From the NCBI GenBank assembly GCA_910585825.1, contig CAJUEY010000024.1, positions 1 to 49,466 on the forward strand: a stretch of 49,466 nucleotides of DNA, read 5' to 3'. The notes under the pieces were generated by a model, which had not been told where the DNA came from, ran no database searches, and saw nothing but the letters and a program-made list of their open reading frames with translations. Positions 25,403 to 33,174 of the stretch are shown in pieces; within the stretch, counting starts at the first letter, position 1; the number at the start of each line of letters is the position of its first letter. This DNA is from an uncultured Lachnospiraceae bacterium. Lineage in GTDB: Bacteria > Bacillota > Clostridia > Lachnospirales > Lachnospiraceae. A program made the position numbers and the translations under genes.

Positions 25403-25597
25403 CTATATAGCGTAATGGGTTTTTGAAGTTGTTTGTCTTTGACCTATGGATTCCGTTCTTAAAAATGTAGATATTGCTCCGTTTTTTAATTCCTGTGACG
25501 TCTGATAGGCATACATATCTTCTTCTGATAACAGTTTTAAATAAAATATTTCAATTAATGTTTTTTTAAATAATAAAATTAAATTTTTCTGTTCCAT
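25403..25597 (-). pseudogene. Truncated PadR-family regulator
   Basis: 64 residues: MEQKNLILLFKKTLIEIFYL with LLSEEDMYAYQTSQELKN matches the first two helices of PadR winged-helix repressors (usual wording: TLE..VL.LLSEGDMYGYEI...L). A normal PadR protein continues with a recognition helix and wing (EGTLYPxLxRLE) and is ~105 residues or longer. Here the sequence turns into an unrelated tail (RTESIGQRQTTSKTHYAI) and stops, so DNA binding should be lost. It sits next to other broken genes and probably marks the edge of a rearranged region. Confidence 0.65.
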
Positions 25598-25803
25598 ATG
25601 AATTGTTTTTATTGTTTTATTAAATAATTACATAATAAAATTTTAAAAAGAGTATATAAGATATAAATATAATATAGACAAAATTGATTTTTGTATTTAA
25701 AATAGACAAATAGAATGAAGTTTACAAGTAATTGAATATTTACTATCGAAAAATGTGAGGAGGAGGCAATTTTGAAAAAGAGAATACGGAAACAGAGAAG
25801 AAT

Positions 25804-26727
25804 TTGGTTTATTATTTTACATATAGCATTTATCGAACGAGAGTGGAAGCGGCAGATGTTACGACCTCAACTGTCAGGATACTGATTGGCCATGACACGA
25901 GAGCAAGACATCATATGGCAATTTCTATAGGGGAGACCTCAGACGAGGATTTAATGGGATTTGTCAAAATGAGTGATATTACAGTTCCTCTCACGTCTAT
26001 CTTGGTTGAGGAGCAGATGTTTCTCGATATGGGAGAGGATGAGACGCTTGAAGTGGAAACTTGGCCGGAGTTCGCACCAGAGCCGGATCTTTTATTTCAT
26101 AGCAACAACCTTGCTGTTGTGATGGTTGACAGCGAGGGGAGTATAAGAACTGGAAAGGCGGGAACAGCAGTTGTCACCGTTTCGACCGCGGATGGCGTAC
26201 ATGAGGTGAAGTGTACTGTGTATGTGGATGTTCCAAGCGGCACGCCATGGGAGGATGCGGCGCAAAACGAGGAGGATGTGCCGGGGGCGGAAGAATCTGG
26301 TGCGAAGGGGAACTTGAAGAAAAAGAAGAACAAGTTCAACTTCCAGGCAAATGGATATACGGACAAGAGCGTGAGGTTCTACAAGAACTACTGGTATCGT
26401 CTTGTGGTGGTGAAGAAAATGGGAAGACCGGGAGACCATTGGTTTCATCATCATCCCGGGGGAACTATTTCCAAAATCTATATGCCTTTTGAGAATCAGC
26501 TTAGTGACAATGAAAATCCAGGAAAAAGATCAATGGGTGATTATTCTTATATAGCGGCACATGAAATGGGTCACATGATGGGGCTCAAAGATGCATATTC
26601 GGACTCCAAACCAAAGGGCAAGAGCTGGTGTGGCCAACAGGCATATAAGACACATGATAATGGAAAAATTTTGATTTCAGACTGCATATTGAATCGAGTT
26701 GATAATTATGATGATACTAGGAGATGA
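25804..26727 (+). CDS. Big_2 domain plus metzincin-like zinc protease candidate
   Basis: 307 residues as read from a TTG at 25804. Residues ~60-143 form a Big_2-type Ig-like domain (LLFHSNNLAVVMVDSEGSIR, then AGTAVVTVS). A basic linker (KKKKNKFN) follows. The C-terminal part has the zinc-protease motif HEMGHMMGLKD (His253, Glu254, His257, Asp263), which fits the metzincin form HExxHxxGxxD. GAGGAGG lies before another TTG at 25772, whose frame gives a basic-hydrophobic start MKKRIRKQRRIWFIILHIAF, then runs out of frame with the main ORF. So either a frameshift has detached the signal peptide or the assembly has an indel. Co-transcribed with the next gene. Likely secreted. Confidence 0.65.
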   Translation: MVYYFTYSIYRTRVEAADVTTSTVRILIGHDTRARHHMAISIGETSDEDLMGFVKMSDITVPLTSILVEEQMFLDMGEDETLEVETWPEFAPEPDLLFHSNNLAVVMVDSEGSIRTGKAGTAVVTVSTADGVHEVKCTVYVDVPSGTPWEDAAQNEEDVPGAEESGAKGNLKKKKNKFNFQANGYTDKSVRFYKNYWYRLVVVKKMGRPGDHWFHHHPGGTISKIYMPFENQLSDNENPGKRSMGDYSYIAAHEMGHMMGLKDAYSDSKPKGKSWCGQQAYKTHDNGKILISDCILNRVDNYDDTRR

Positions 26728-26731
26728 GTTA

Positions 26732-27838
26732 ATGTCAAAAAATATTTGGAGAGATGGGAAGTTTATAGTGGATGTTCTAATGTTTTTGGCAGTTGTGCTC
26801 CTGTTCTTGGCGAATCCTCAGGAAACGTTGGCGGCACGCAGCCTTACAATTCCGGAAAGAGTCATGGCAAAGAAAGAATCAGAAACGGCCATTCGGATTA
26901 AATGGAAAACCTGCAAGAATGTGGACGGATACTATATATACCGATATAATAAGAAAAAGGGAAAATATAAGAAAGTAAAGAAAGTAATAGGCGTAAGGAA
27001 ACGGACATGGGTGGACAAAAAGGTAAAGACAGGAAAGCTTTATCAGTATAAGGTGGCTTCTTTCCGAAAAAAGAAAAAGAGCAAAAAATCCTATGAGGTA
27101 TCTGCCATGGCGTATGGGAAGGATGCGATGATGGTAAATGTCGGACTTGTAAATTTTGATACATCAAACAGATGGGAAATGGGAATTTGTGCTAATGATA
27201 AAATTACCGCAGAGATTGATGGTGATTTCTCTGTTAAATATTATGATCCTACTCCCATATCTGATGAGCTGGTATGGAGTTCCAGCGACCCTGCAATGGC
27301 AAGCGTGGATGGGGAAGGTAACGTTACCACATACGAGAAGGAAGGGGTTTGTGAGATTATAGCAAGGGCGCACAATGGAGTTATGGGGAAGGTAAAGCTT
27401 ATGATCATCAACTATGCGAGGCCAAAATCTTTTCCGTACTACGATGGCTCTCATCCAATGGTAAACCTTATGCTCTCCGAATATAAAGAAAATGTTTTTC
27501 GCATTGCGACGTATTTCACTGTTCATAAACAAAAGGGAGTATACGGCAAGCTGAAATTGGATGAGACTGAGACTGTAACAGGATATCCGGATTTTCCAGA
27601 CATAGAGAGTATCCATGGGGATGTGGAGAATATCATTAGAAACTTCCCTCTTGCAACGGATATAAGCTACAGCAGTAGAGGTGTAAGTTTCCTGATGAAG
27701 TACGACTTTTATGGAAGGAGCTGGTGTCGCATCGATTATATGATAGAGAGTGACGAGGCTAACTATCCGGGCAGGATAGCGACTCACTGGTCGTATACCA
27801 CCTTTGCGGCAGAGCCAGAATTTCCTGACGAGGAATGA
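26732..27838 (+). CDS. Secreted Fn3-like / Big_2 domain protein
   Basis: 368 residues from the ATG at 26732 (GGAG eight bases upstream, five bases after the previous stop). Signal peptide with hydrophobic core VDVLMFLAVVLLFLA and a probable cut near TLAA. Residues ~40-115 resemble an Fn3 module (IRIKWKTCKNVDGYYIYRYN, YQYKVASF) loaded with Lys. Residues ~130-220 resemble a Big_2 module (ELVWSSSDPAMASVDGEGNV). The last ~150 residues are not recognised. No LPXTG or other anchor is visible, so it should be released or held by charge. With the metzincin candidate it forms a two-gene secreted set. Confidence 0.75.
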   Translation: MSKNIWRDGKFIVDVLMFLAVVLLFLANPQETLAARSLTIPERVMAKKESETAIRIKWKTCKNVDGYYIYRYNKKKGKYKKVKKVIGVRKRTWVDKKVKTGKLYQYKVASFRKKKKSKKSYEVSAMAYGKDAMMVNVGLVNFDTSNRWEMGICANDKITAEIDGDFSVKYYDPTPISDELVWSSSDPAMASVDGEGNVTTYEKEGVCEIIARAHNGVMGKVKLMIINYARPKSFPYYDGSHPMVNLMLSEYKENVFRIATYFTVHKQKGVYGKLKLDETETVTGYPDFPDIESIHGDVENIIRNFPLATDISYSSRGVSFLMKYDFYGRSWCRIDYMIESDEANYPGRIATHWSYTTFAAEPEFPDEE

Positions 27839-27962
27839 TAGTGCGCAAATTTAATGCGGAAACCGGTAATTCGCTGAATGTAGGTACAAAGGGAGCAGAA
27901 AAGCCAAAGAAGAAGAGTTTATTAAAAAAAATAAAAGAATCTTTGGAAGATTTATAATTTTG

Positions 27963-28302
27963 AAATAAAAGAAGAGCGGCATCAAATTCAATTTATTTGA
28001 TGCCGCTTTTAAAATATGCCATCCATTGGATTGTACCTCCTGTAATTTATTTTCTGTCAAATTCGTGAAACGAATATTTCCATTTTGTTCTCCATGAACC
28101 TTTTGAACTGGAACCATATCTGAACGTTGCCACTGATCCTCTGTCCATCTCTTCTTTTTTCTTTCATGGTCTCTGTTTCCATCTCATTTTACGAACCTGT
28201 CTCAGAATGAATACCTTTGAAGAAAGGATTTTTGGATGATACATTATGTTTTCATTGGTCTGTACCTCCGATTGTGAAAATTGTTTGCTTGTTTGTTTTG
28301 TT
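27963..28302 (-). ncRNA. Small-RNA-like element, copy 2 (unrecognised family)
   Basis: A predicted ~340-nt transcript with the same parts as copy 1 (13268-13506): perfect promoter, GGAGGTAC (28262-28269), stem CCTTT/AAAGG (28214-28227), GGAGGTAC (28033-28040), five-codon ORF MDGIF-stop (28009-28026), terminator. About 100 extra bases lie in the middle and contain several AUGGA words and a hairpin ATTCGT/ACGAAT. Stem and loop sequences differ from copy 1 while pairing is kept. No gene follows on the minus strand for more than 2 kb, so it should act on its own. An 88-codon open frame here (27851-28117) crosses the terminator, has no counterpart in copy 1, and is unlikely to be a gene. Confidence 0.58.
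27975..28007 (-). terminator. Terminator of small-RNA-like element copy 2
   Basis: Perfect 13-pair stem AGCGGCATCAAAT/ATTTGATGCCGCT, followed on the minus strand by CTTCTTTTATTT. It can also end transcription of the secreted-protein genes arriving on the plus strand, where TTTT follows the stem. Confidence 0.8.
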
Positions 28303-28308
28303 GAATTT

Positions 28309-28337
28309 ATTATATCTAATAATTCTGCATATGTCAA
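28309..28337 (-). promoter_or_regulatory. Consensus sigma-A promoter of small-RNA-like element copy 2
   Basis: TTGACA (28332-28337), exactly 17 bases, TATAAT (28309-28314) on the minus strand: a perfect consensus promoter, predicting strong constitutive transcription. The upstream ~75 bp (to ~28420) share an AT-rich block with copy 1, including TTAGTATTA-TTATAACTGAA. Confidence 0.8.
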
Positions 28338-28539
28338 CAAAAAAATGCAAAAATTTTTGATTAGTATTATTTATAACTGAATCAATGTTGATAATTGATA
28401 AAATATTCTGAAAATTTAAAAATGAGATACATTATGATGAAAAAATCCGTATAAAATAGGTTTTGGCATTTATTTTGAATGGGCGAAATCCAATAATCAT
28501 GAGACCGCATTCGGAATAGCTGCAAAATAGAAATAAAAA

Positions 28540-28551
28540 TGTAAATTTACA
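28540..28551 (+). promoter_or_regulatory. Palindrome upstream of the DegV gene
   Basis: TGTAAATTTACA is a perfect 12-base palindrome about 155 bases before the DegV ATG, overlapping a TTTACA that could be a -35 element. It may be an operator. The remaining bases 28421-28707 are AT-rich and hold no gene that I can see. Confidence 0.35.
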
Positions 28552-28707
28552 CTATACAATAGATAGATTTTATGATACGATACATCTAGTAATCAAAACT
28601 ACATAAAATAGAAATGATTAACACAAAATATAGAGACAAAAAGTAATGTGGAAGATACGTACGGTTGAAATTAGAATCAGAAAAGGAATTATTTTTGGAG
28701 GTAGCAG

Positions 28708-29550
28708 ATGTATAAGATCATTATTGACAGTTGTGGGGAACTGACAGAAGAGTTGAAAGCAGACGGACATTTTCAGAATGTTCCTCTGGAAATGGAAGTA
28801 GACGGATGCAGAATTGTAGATGACGAGACATTTGACCAGTTGGATTTTTTGAAAAGGGTAAAGGAAAGTCCGGTGGGACCGAAATCTTCCTGTCCTTCTC
28901 CAGAAAGTTATATGGAGATGTTTTTGGGAGAAGAGGAACACATATATGTAGTTACACTGTCAAAAGAGCTCAGCGGTTCTTATAACAGCGCAGAGCTTGC
29001 AAAGAAGCTTTTTGAAGAAGAAAACGGAACAGACAAAAAGCAGATCCATGTGTTTAATTCCAAATCTGCGTCTGTAGGCGAGACTCTGATCGGCATGAAA
29101 GTGCAGGAGTGTGAACAGGCGGGCATGTCATTTGAAGAAACGGTCTGTTTGGTGGAGCAGTATATCAGCGAGCAGCATACGTATTTTGTGCTTGAGACAT
29201 TAGAGACGCTTCGCAAGAACGGAAGGCTCAGCAAGGTGAAGGCATTTGTTGCCAACGCATTGAATATCAAGCCGGTTATGGCTTCTACTCCGGAAGGAGA
29301 AATCTGTCAGCTTGGTCAGGCCAGAGGTATGACGAAAGCATTAAAGAAAATGGTAGAAGAGCTGATTGCCGGTGTGACAAACAGTGAAAAACGCATTCTT
29401 GCAATTTCCCACTGCAACTGTCCCAAGCGTGCGGAAGCAGTTGTGGAAGAGGTAAAAAAACTTGCAAAATTCAAAGAAATCGTCGTTGTAGGGACGGCTG
29501 GCATCAGCAGTATGTATGCCAACGACGGCGGCATTATTATGGTGGTTTAG
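28708..29550 (+). CDS. DegV family fatty-acid-binding protein
   Basis: 280 residues, full length for DegV/FakB. The start YKIIIDSCGELTEEL, the middle TLSKELSGSYNSAELA (Ser-rich lipid-carboxylate site) and the late GTAGISSMYANDGGIIMVV are family hallmarks. FakB proteins hold a fatty acid so that the kinase FakA can make acyl phosphate for phospholipid synthesis. Other DegV members have unknown lipid ligands, and no FakA is in this window. GGAGGTAGCAG precedes the ATG. folC follows after eight bases, probably in the same transcript. Confidence 0.93.
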   Translation: MYKIIIDSCGELTEELKADGHFQNVPLEMEVDGCRIVDDETFDQLDFLKRVKESPVGPKSSCPSPESYMEMFLGEEEHIYVVTLSKELSGSYNSAELAKKLFEEENGTDKKQIHVFNSKSASVGETLIGMKVQECEQAGMSFEETVCLVEQYISEQHTYFVLETLETLRKNGRLSKVKAFVANALNIKPVMASTPEGEICQLGQARGMTKALKKMVEELIAGVTNSEKRILAISHCNCPKRAEAVVEEVKKLAKFKEIVVVGTAGISSMYANDGGIIMVV

Positions 29551-29558
29551 GAAATATT

Positions 29559-30869
29559 ATGGATTATCAGACAATCATTCATACCATTGAAAATAAAAGA
29601 AGATTCGGCAGTCTGCCGGGGGTTGAAGTAAGTGGAAAATTATTAGCTGCAGTAGGCAGTCCTCAGAAGGATCTTGCGTTTATCCATATCGCAGGAACTA
29701 ATGGGAAGGGCTCTACGGCAGCTTTTCTGTGCAGTATTTTAACAGCGGCGGGAATAAAGACGGGTTTGTTTACCTCGCCGCATCTGATTGAATTTACAGA
29801 GCGGATTCAGGTAAACGGAGTCCAGATCTCAAAGGAGGATGCGGCAAGGCTTGGACAAATGCTTTTGCATCAAAAGACAGATGTAAACCCTGCTATGTTT
29901 GATTACTGTCTGGCTATGGCGCTGCTTTATTTTAAAGAACAGCATTGTTCCCTTGTCATACTGGAAACAGGTCTGGGAGGCCGTCTGGATTCTACAAATG
30001 TCATAGAAAGTCCGCTGGTCAGTATTATCACGAAAATCGGATATGATCATACAGAGGTTTTGGGAAATACACTGGCAGAAATTGCAGGAGAAAAAGCGGG
30101 TATTTTAAAAGCCGGAACAAGAGCCGTTTTGGAAAGTCAGAAACCTGAGGCGCTTGCTGTTTTAGAAGGCTGCTGCAAGGAACGGGGAATACCGTATCGT
30201 GTAATTCATGAAAAAGAGATTATGCCCACTGCATCCGGTTTTTCTTATTTGGGAGAGATGTCCTATCAGATGAAGATGACGGGCAGTTTTCAGAGGGAAA
30301 ATGCTCTGGCAGCTGTGTTTGCGGCACAGGAATTACAGAAATTAGGGTATCCGGTTACAGAAGATGCGATGCATCGGGGAATTGCTGAGGCGTTTTGGAA
30401 TGGCAGAATGGAAATTTTATGTCAGGAGCCGTTTCTTATGATTGACGGCGCCCACAATGGAAATGGCGTAGAGGCTTTAGCCAATAGTCTAAATGAACAA
30501 TATGCAGGGGAAAAGTTTCACTTTATCATGGGGGTTCTGGCGGACAAAGACTATCAGGTTATGACAGAGTATATTCTGCCTTTGGCAGCCCGTGTGACAA
30601 CCGTCACTCCCAAAAGCGTCAGGGCTTTAGAGGGTGAAAAGCTGGCGGCATATATCAGAGGCTTTGGAATAGAGGCGGAGAATAAGGACAATCTGGAGGA
30701 AGTAATAAAAACTTTTTTCACAGATGAGAATAAGGAAAACTCTTCCTGCAAAACAGTTGCATTCGGTTCTTTGTATTTTGTGGGAGATATTAGAAAATTT
30801 GTGCGTCAAAATTTGTACCCAAAGGGCGCAAATATCACACAAAGTGGGGCGTGCAGGCGGCAGGAGTGA
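29559..30869 (+). CDS. folC: Folylpolyglutamate synthase / dihydrofolate synthase
   Basis: 436 residues, Mur-ligase fold. P-loop HIAGTNGKGSTAAF, folate-loop FTSPHLIEFTERIQVNG, LETGLGGRLDSTNV, Mg-site region KIGYDHTEVLG, and C-terminal-domain motif MIDGAHNGNGVEAL. The enzyme adds glutamate to folates, using ATP, in the cytosol. The last 14 codons (from 30825, GANITQSGACRRQE) do not look like FolC; they fall in a fragment of the MITE-like repeat present at 43166. The ORF therefore uses a stop codon supplied by the repeat. The catalytic parts are untouched, so activity is likely kept. Confidence 0.93.
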   Translation: MDYQTIIHTIENKRRFGSLPGVEVSGKLLAAVGSPQKDLAFIHIAGTNGKGSTAAFLCSILTAAGIKTGLFTSPHLIEFTERIQVNGVQISKEDAARLGQMLLHQKTDVNPAMFDYCLAMALLYFKEQHCSLVILETGLGGRLDSTNVIESPLVSIITKIGYDHTEVLGNTLAEIAGEKAGILKAGTRAVLESQKPEALAVLEGCCKERGIPYRVIHEKEIMPTASGFSYLGEMSYQMKMTGSFQRENALAAVFAAQELQKLGYPVTEDAMHRGIAEAFWNGRMEILCQEPFLMIDGAHNGNGVEALANSLNEQYAGEKFHFIMGVLADKDYQVMTEYILPLAARVTTVTPKSVRALEGEKLAAYIRGFGIEAENKDNLEEVIKTFFTDENKENSSCKTVAFGSLYFVGDIRKFVRQNLYPKGANITQSGACRRQE

Positions 30870-30886
30870 ATTTTCAAACACGCTCT
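30825..30886 (-). repeat. End fragment of the MITE-like element, fused to folC
   Basis: The last 18 bases (AATTTTCAAACACGCTCT) match the terminal inverted repeat of the element at 43166-43332 exactly, and the ~45 bases before it match that element's inner sequence with many substitutions (GCAAATAT, AAG-GGGG, GCAG). Only one end is present. Confidence 0.75.
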
Positions 30887-30906
30887 GGGATGAATTGTAA
30901 TGAAAA

Positions 30907-30957
30907 ATACTAGATATCGTTTTTCGACTTGACAGGGCATACTATATATGGTATGCT
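30907..30957 (+). promoter_or_regulatory. nrdDG promoter with tandem NrdR boxes
   Basis: TTGACA (30929-30934), 17 bases, TATGCT (30952-30957). Two 16-base words match the NrdR box (AYACWATATATWGTGT-like): ATACTAGATATCGTTT (30907-30922) and ATACTATATATGGTAT (30939-30954), with 16 bases between them. Their starts are 32 bases apart, three helical turns, the spacing known for NrdR. The second covers spacer and -10, the first lies just upstream of -35, an arrangement expected for repression of nrd genes by NrdR when dATP is abundant. Confidence 0.75.
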
Positions 30958-31011
30958 CGTTATGCTCTCGTAAAAAAGAGCACAACATATTGAATAAGGA
31001 GATACACTGTT

Positions 31012-33174
31012 ATGAAAATTATCAAGAGAAGTGGTACCGAGGAAGATTTTGATATTTCCAAGATAGAAACAGCTGTTTTGAAGGCAAATCAGTCTGTAAT
31101 TGAAAGCGAAAGGCTGTCAACAGAGCAGGTGCAGACGATCTGTGAACACATAGAAGAAATCGGCGGTAATATGGGAAGGGCATTAAATGTGGAAGAGATA
31201 CAAGATCTTGTGGAAAACGAGATTATGCAGCAGCAGGTATTTTCCGTTGCCCGTAATTATATAACCTATCGTTATAAAAGAGCGTTGGTGCGGAAAGCAA
31301 ATTCCACCGACAAACAGATTATGACGCTGTTGGAATGTGACAATGAAGAAGTGAAACAGGAAAATTCCAATAAAAATCCGACGGTCAACAGCGTACAGAG
31401 GGATTACATGGCGGGAGAAGTCAGCAAAGATATCACAAGACGTTTTTTGCTGCCTCCGGATATTGTAGAGGCTCATGAAAACGGCATCATCCACTTCCAT
31501 GATTCTGATTATTTCGCTCAGCATATGCATAACTGTTGTCTGGTGAATTTAGAGGATATGCTGCAAAACGGTACGGTGATTAGCGGCACTATGATTGAAA
31601 AACCCCACAGTTTTTCTACGGCATGCAACATTGCAACGCAGATTATTGCCCAGATTGCCAGCTCTCAGTATGGCGGACAGAGTATTTCACTGTCGCATCT
31701 GGCTCCGTTTGTAGACGTCAGCCGCCACAGATTTCGCAAGGAAGTAAAAAAGGAGTTTGAATCTGCAGGCATTGCGTTAAATGAAGAACAGTTAGAGAAC
31801 ATTGCAGAGTCCCGGGTCTTGGAAGAGATTAACCGAGGCGTACAGATGATCCAGTATCAGGTAATCACTTTGATGACAACAAACGGACAGGCGCCTTTTG
31901 TTACGGTATTTATGTATCTGGATGAAGTGCCGGAGGGAAGAACAAGAGACGACCTTGCTCTTGTCATTGAGGAAGTATTAAGACAGCGGATTCACGGCGT
32001 TAAAAATGAAACGGGCGTTTATATTACGCCGGCGTTCCCGAAACTGATTTATGTGCTGGAAGAAGATAACATCAGAGAAGACAGCAAATACTGGTATTTG
32101 ACGAAACTGGCAGCAGAATGTACGGCTAAAAGGATGGTGCCGGACTATATTTCCGAGAAAGTCATGAGTGAATTAAAAGACGGCAACTGCTATCCTTGTA
32201 TGGGATGCCGTTCCTTTCTGAATTTATATAAGGATGAAAACGGAAAGTACAAATTTTACGGAAGATTTAATCAGGGAGTGGTTACCTTAAATCTGGTGGA
32301 TGCTGCCTGCAGCTCAGACGGAGATATGGATAAGTTCTGGAAGGTGTTAGATGAACGTCTGGAACTTTGCAGAAGAGCGCTGATGTACCGTCATAACCGT
32401 CTGAAGGGGACGCCTTCCGATGTTGCGCCTATACTCTGGCAGGACGGCGCTTTGAGCAGACTGAAAAAAGGAGAACCCATAGATAAGCTTTTATATGGAG
32501 GTTATTCTTCTATTTCGCTGGGTTATGCGGGACTTTGTGAATGTACCTACTATATGACAGGAAAATCTCATACCGATCCGGAGGCAACGCCTTTTGCGTT
32601 GGCTGTGATGCAGCGGTTAAACGATGCCTGTGAAAAATGGAAGGCAGAGACGAATATTGGTTTTAGCGTATATGGAACACCATTAGAATCCACAACTTAT
32701 AAATTTTCCAGATGTCTGCAGAAACGGTTTGGAATGATACCGGGAGTAACAGACAAAAATTATATTACGAATAGCTATCATGTACATGTCAGTGAAAAAA
32801 TTGATGCATTTTCCAAGTTGAAATTTGAGGCTCAGTTCCAAAAACTTTCTCCGGGAGGAGCAATCAGTTATGTGGAAGTTCCTAATATGACAGACAATTT
32901 AGATGCAGTACTGGCTGTGATGCAGTATATTTATGAGAATATCATGTATGCAGAACTGAATACGAAGAGCGATTACTGTCAGATCTGCGGTTACGACGGC
33001 GAGATTAAAATTGTCAGTGACGAACACGGCAAATTAGTATGGGAGTGCCCCAACTGCGGCAACCACAATCAGGATAAGATGAATGTGGCGAGAAGAACCT
33101 GCGGATATATCGGAACGCAGTTCTGGAATCAGGGCAGAACACAGGAAATCAAAGAGAGGGTACTGCATCTATGA
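31012..33174 (+). CDS. nrdD: Anaerobic ribonucleoside-triphosphate reductase (class III)
   Basis: 720 residues. An ATP-cone (MKIIKRSGTEEDFDISKIET, residues ~1-95) gives allosteric control by ATP/dATP. The catalytic barrel follows with FHDSDYFAQHMHNCCLVNL and CYPCMGCRSFL. A C-terminal zinc site is CQICG...CPNCG, and the glycyl radical loop is RRTCGYIG with Gly698. The enzyme makes deoxynucleotides without oxygen; NrdG generates the radical. Transcribed from the NrdR-box promoter, and overlapping nrdG by ATGA. Intact and of usual length. It signals a genuinely anaerobic lifestyle. Confidence 0.97.
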   Translation: MKIIKRSGTEEDFDISKIETAVLKANQSVIESERLSTEQVQTICEHIEEIGGNMGRALNVEEIQDLVENEIMQQQVFSVARNYITYRYKRALVRKANSTDKQIMTLLECDNEEVKQENSNKNPTVNSVQRDYMAGEVSKDITRRFLLPPDIVEAHENGIIHFHDSDYFAQHMHNCCLVNLEDMLQNGTVISGTMIEKPHSFSTACNIATQIIAQIASSQYGGQSISLSHLAPFVDVSRHRFRKEVKKEFESAGIALNEEQLENIAESRVLEEINRGVQMIQYQVITLMTTNGQAPFVTVFMYLDEVPEGRTRDDLALVIEEVLRQRIHGVKNETGVYITPAFPKLIYVLEEDNIREDSKYWYLTKLAAECTAKRMVPDYISEKVMSELKDGNCYPCMGCRSFLNLYKDENGKYKFYGRFNQGVVTLNLVDAACSSDGDMDKFWKVLDERLELCRRALMYRHNRLKGTPSDVAPILWQDGALSRLKKGEPIDKLLYGGYSSISLGYAGLCECTYYMTGKSHTDPEATPFALAVMQRLNDACEKWKAETNIGFSVYGTPLESTTYKFSRCLQKRFGMIPGVTDKNYITNSYHVHVSEKIDAFSKLKFEAQFQKLSPGGAISYVEVPNMTDNLDAVLAVMQYIYENIMYAELNTKSDYCQICGYDGEIKIVSDEHGKLVWECPNCGNHNQDKMNVARRTCGYIGTQFWNQGRTQEIKERVLHL

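Noticed and set aside
27851..28117. 88-codon minus-strand frame beginning MVPVQKVHGEQNG
   Set aside because: It runs through the terminator of the small-RNA-like element, has no ribosome site, and copy 1 has a stop in the matching frame, so the open frame is probably chance.
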